A DNA stretch of 7,819 nt from Methanocalculus sp. (GTDB lineage: Archaea; Halobacteriota; Methanomicrobia; Methanomicrobiales; Methanocorpusculaceae): positions 1 to 7,819 of the forward strand of contig NZ_JARVGN010000060.1 of NCBI RefSeq assembly GCF_029762515.1. The letters are read 5' to 3'. The position numbers and the translations under genes are program-made. Below, piece after piece: positions 5,706 through 7,819 of the stretch (positions are counted from its first letter, which is position 1; every line of letters starts with the position of its first letter). The notes under the pieces are model-generated. The model searched no databases and was not told the DNA's origin. It saw only the letters and a program-made list of their open reading frames with translations.

Positions 5706-7819
5706 ATGCAGATCTACGAAACTTTTTCAGATGCAGTAAACCGGCACCCTGGAAAGATAGCATTAGCAATAGTCCTGCTCCTGATCATCGGGCTCTATGG
5801 AATGACCATGACCCAGATGGAAACGGGTGCAGAGACCTATATCGATCCGGATACCCCCCGGTATATTCTACTCGATAAGTACCAGAGCACCTTCTCTTCA
5901 GACGCTATCATGATCCTCGTCGAGACCGAGGATGTGACAAATCCGATAATTCTCGATTATATGGCGGATCTCAAGAGAGATCTCGTGCGGGAGCGGCATG
6001 TAACCGGAGTTATCGGGATAACAGATTACCTCACAAATGCCAATGGCGGGGAGATACCCGCCTCGATCGCCGAGGTAGAGGCTGCACAGGAACAGATTGA
6101 TCCTGCACTCTATGACCGGCTGGTTCCGGCAACCTCGATGACGATCATCCAGGTGATGCTTGACACCGGCCTCTCCGAGGATACCCAGTTTGAGATCGTC
6201 GACTCCCTCGACACCGTCATCCGGCTGTCTGAACCCCCACCGGGAACAGTTGTCTCGCTCACCGGAAATCCTGCCTTTTCCAAACAGATGATGGATGAGA
6301 TGGGGACCTCGATGGGGAGCCTCATCGGTATTGCGATGCTCCTGATGGTACTCGCAGTCGGCCTCCTCTTTAGTGCCGTCCGGTACCGCCTCCTCTCTGT
6401 TGCAATCGTGGCAAGCGGCCTCATCTTCACCTTCGGGTTCATGGGGCTGACCGGCATCAAGATCAACATGGTGACGATCGCTGCATTCCCGGTCTTAATC
6501 GGGATCGGGATCGATTATGCAATCCAGTTCCATTCCAGGCTTGACGAAGAGGTCAGGAATTCATCGCTACCCGAGGCCATCAGGATAACCATGACGAAAT
6601 CCGGACCCTCGATCCTCTACGCAATGCTCGCCACCTCAATGGGATTCATTGCGATGTGGACATCCCCGCTTCCGATGATCCGGAGTTTTGGAGAAGTCTG
6701 CGTGATCGGGGTTGTCTGCTGTTATCTCGCTGCACTCTTCATCGTCCCGATCTTTGCCACCCTGCTGAAGTACCAGCCAAAACCAGTCCCGGAAAAGAAA
6801 GGGCTGGCACTTGGAGACCGGTACAATCTTGGCATCGGAAAGATGGCTGGCGGCATATCCCGATTCCCGCTGATCATCCTTGGAATATGCGTACTCCTTG
6901 CTCTGGGAGGGTTCTCGGTGGACGACCAGATCATCGTCAATACCGATGAGAACACCTTTGTTCCCCCCGATATGCCCGCGAAGGTGCAGATTGATAAAGT
7001 AACCCGTGCAATGGGCCCATCTGAAACCACCCCCATCTTTGTCAGGGGAGACCGCGTCTCGGCACTTGACTGCATCACCTGGATGCATAGTTTCCAGCGG
7101 TATCAGGAAGAGAATAACGAGCTGATCACCGGTACAAGAAGCATAGCAGACCTGGTGATCCAGTACAATGGCGGCACATTACCCGAGACAGATGCAGAAC
7201 TGGCGATGGTACTCGAGACAATACCGCCACAACTTCGTGACCACTACTTAAGCGGCCATTCGATGGCGCTCATTGAAATATCGACCCTCGATATGGATCC
7301 GACCATTGGAATGTCATTTGTCGAGCGGCTTCAGAAAGAACTCATCTGGCACCAGCCGCCGCCCGGGATCACCGCCTCGCTCACCGGGATGGGAGAGATG
7401 TTTACCGATCTGATCACCCAGATCCGGGAGACGAAGACCACGATGACCATCCTCGGATTTGTGATGATCTTTGCCTTCCTCTTCCTCGTCTACAGGAAGA
7501 GCCTGAAGGCGGCAACGCCCCTTGTCCCAATCATCCTGATCGTCGGGTGGAACAGCCTGATCATGTACGAGCTTGGGATCGACTATTCACCGATGACCGC
7601 AACACTCGGATCGATGACGATCGGTATTGCCTCGGAGTATACGATCCTGATCGCAGAGCGGTACTATGAGGAGCGGGAGAGGGGTTTACTGAAGATGGAG
7701 GCGATCCGCGAGAGTGTCCAGAAGATCGGAACCGCGATCACCATATCCGGCCTGACAACGGTCTTTGGCTTCTCTGCACTGATCACATCCAGCTTTGGGA
7801 TCATCAGCAACTTTGGTAT
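5706..7819 (+). CDS. RND-superfamily exporter (HAE3/MMPL type), 3' end cut by the window
   Basis: The frame is open from ATG 5706 to the right edge: 704 complete codons. The layout is that of RND/MMPL transporters, two repeated halves, each with one helix, a large extracellular loop and a helix bundle. Helices read at about 18-35, 203-223, 229-250, 253-275, 301-320, 328-354, then 387-404, 578-596, 602-622, 628-650 and 679-697; large loops are about 36-200 and 405-575. The fourth helix carries GIGIDYAIQFHSR with the Asp-Tyr pair (270-271) used for proton relay in this superfamily. The equivalent tenth helix has IASEYTILIAERY, with Glu644-Tyr645 in place of Asp-Tyr. Loop repeats VSLTGNP and ASLTGMG confirm the internal duplication. 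Only the last helix and tail should be missing. Such proteins move hydrophobic or amphiphilic compounds out of the membrane using ion gradients; the substrate here is unknown. It is probably translated from the same mRNA as the preceding surface protein. Confidence 0.93.
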   Translation, partial: MQIYETFSDAVNRHPGKIALAIVLLLIIGLYGMTMTQMETGAETYIDPDTPRYILLDKYQSTFSSDAIMILVETEDVTNPIILDYMADLKRDLVRERHVTGVIGITDYLTNANGGEIPASIAEVEAAQEQIDPALYDRLVPATSMTIIQVMLDTGLSEDTQFEIVDSLDTVIRLSEPPPGTVVSLTGNPAFSKQMMDEMGTSMGSLIGIAMLLMVLAVGLLFSAVRYRLLSVAIVASGLIFTFGFMGLTGIKINMVTIAAFPVLIGIGIDYAIQFHSRLDEEVRNSSLPEAIRITMTKSGPSILYAMLATSMGFIAMWTSPLPMIRSFGEVCVIGVVCCYLAALFIVPIFATLLKYQPKPVPEKKGLALGDRYNLGIGKMAGGISRFPLIILGICVLLALGGFSVDDQIIVNTDENTFVPPDMPAKVQIDKVTRAMGPSETTPIFVRGDRVSALDCITWMHSFQRYQEENNELITGTRSIADLVIQYNGGTLPETDAELAMVLETIPPQLRDHYLSGHSMALIEISTLDMDPTIGMSFVERLQKELIWHQPPPGITASLTGMGEMFTDLITQIRETKTTMTILGFVMIFAFLFLVYRKSLKAATPLVPIILIVGWNSLIMYELGIDYSPMTATLGSMTIGIASEYTILIAERYYEERERGLLKMEAIRESVQKIGTAITISGLTTVFGFSALITSSFGIISNFG

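Noticed and set aside
6110..7088. Minus-strand open frames of 118-150 codons opposite the exporter
   Set aside because: Produced by the codon bias of the exporter on the other strand; no promoter or ribosome site.
1..7819. Search for CRISPR arrays, tRNA/rRNA genes, insertion sequences, toxin-antitoxin or defence genes
   Set aside because: No repeated spacer pattern, no cloverleaf-like conserved arms, no transposase or nuclease motifs were seen; all long frames are explained by the six genes described.

Overview
The window looks like chromosomal DNA of a euryarchaeal methanogen, most likely of the Methanomicrobiales group. The reasons are archaeal box-A promoters (TTTAAATA / TTATATT) in place of bacterial -35/-10 boxes, oligo-T runs in place of hairpin terminators, and a gene repertoire typical of that group: a winged-helix protein carrying PAS domains, Cache and META lipoproteins, a COG1361-type surface protein and an HAE3/MMPL-type RND exporter. 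The genus cannot be fixed from sequence reading alone.

Layout. (1) Positions 1-230, plus strand: the 3' end of a small cupin gene, cut by the left edge. (2) Positions 265-4213, minus strand, in transcription order: a 591-residue winged-helix/PAS sensor-regulator with no kinase domain; a 140-residue META (HslJ-like) lipoprotein; and a 540-residue lipoprotein made almost entirely of Cache sensor domains, two of which are a tandem duplication. Oligo-T stretches lie in both gaps and the META gene has its own box A, so these look like at least two transcripts and not one tight operon. (3) Positions 4214-4379: a 166-base AT-rich divergent promoter region with one box A facing each way, a perfect 10-base palindrome and four ACAAT motifs spaced 22, 22 and 32 bases apart. 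(4) Positions 4380-7819, plus strand: a secreted beta-domain protein with a C-terminal membrane anchor, then 30 bases later an RND-superfamily exporter that is open to the right edge. The exporter reading frame runs without a stop from 5706 to the end of the window (704 complete codons).

How the genes may work together (inference): nearly every product is either at the cell surface (two lipoproteins, an anchored beta-domain protein, an exporter) or is a ligand-sensing regulator. The divergent arrangement of an HTH-PAS protein and an exporter pair resembles classical one-component regulator/efflux loci, and the motifs between them are candidate operators. The most noteworthy hypotheses are this regulator-exporter pairing, the COG1361-RND partnership, and the Cache lipoprotein that has no visible signalling output. 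No CRISPR array, tRNA, rRNA, insertion sequence or stretch of more than 300 bases without a gene was seen.
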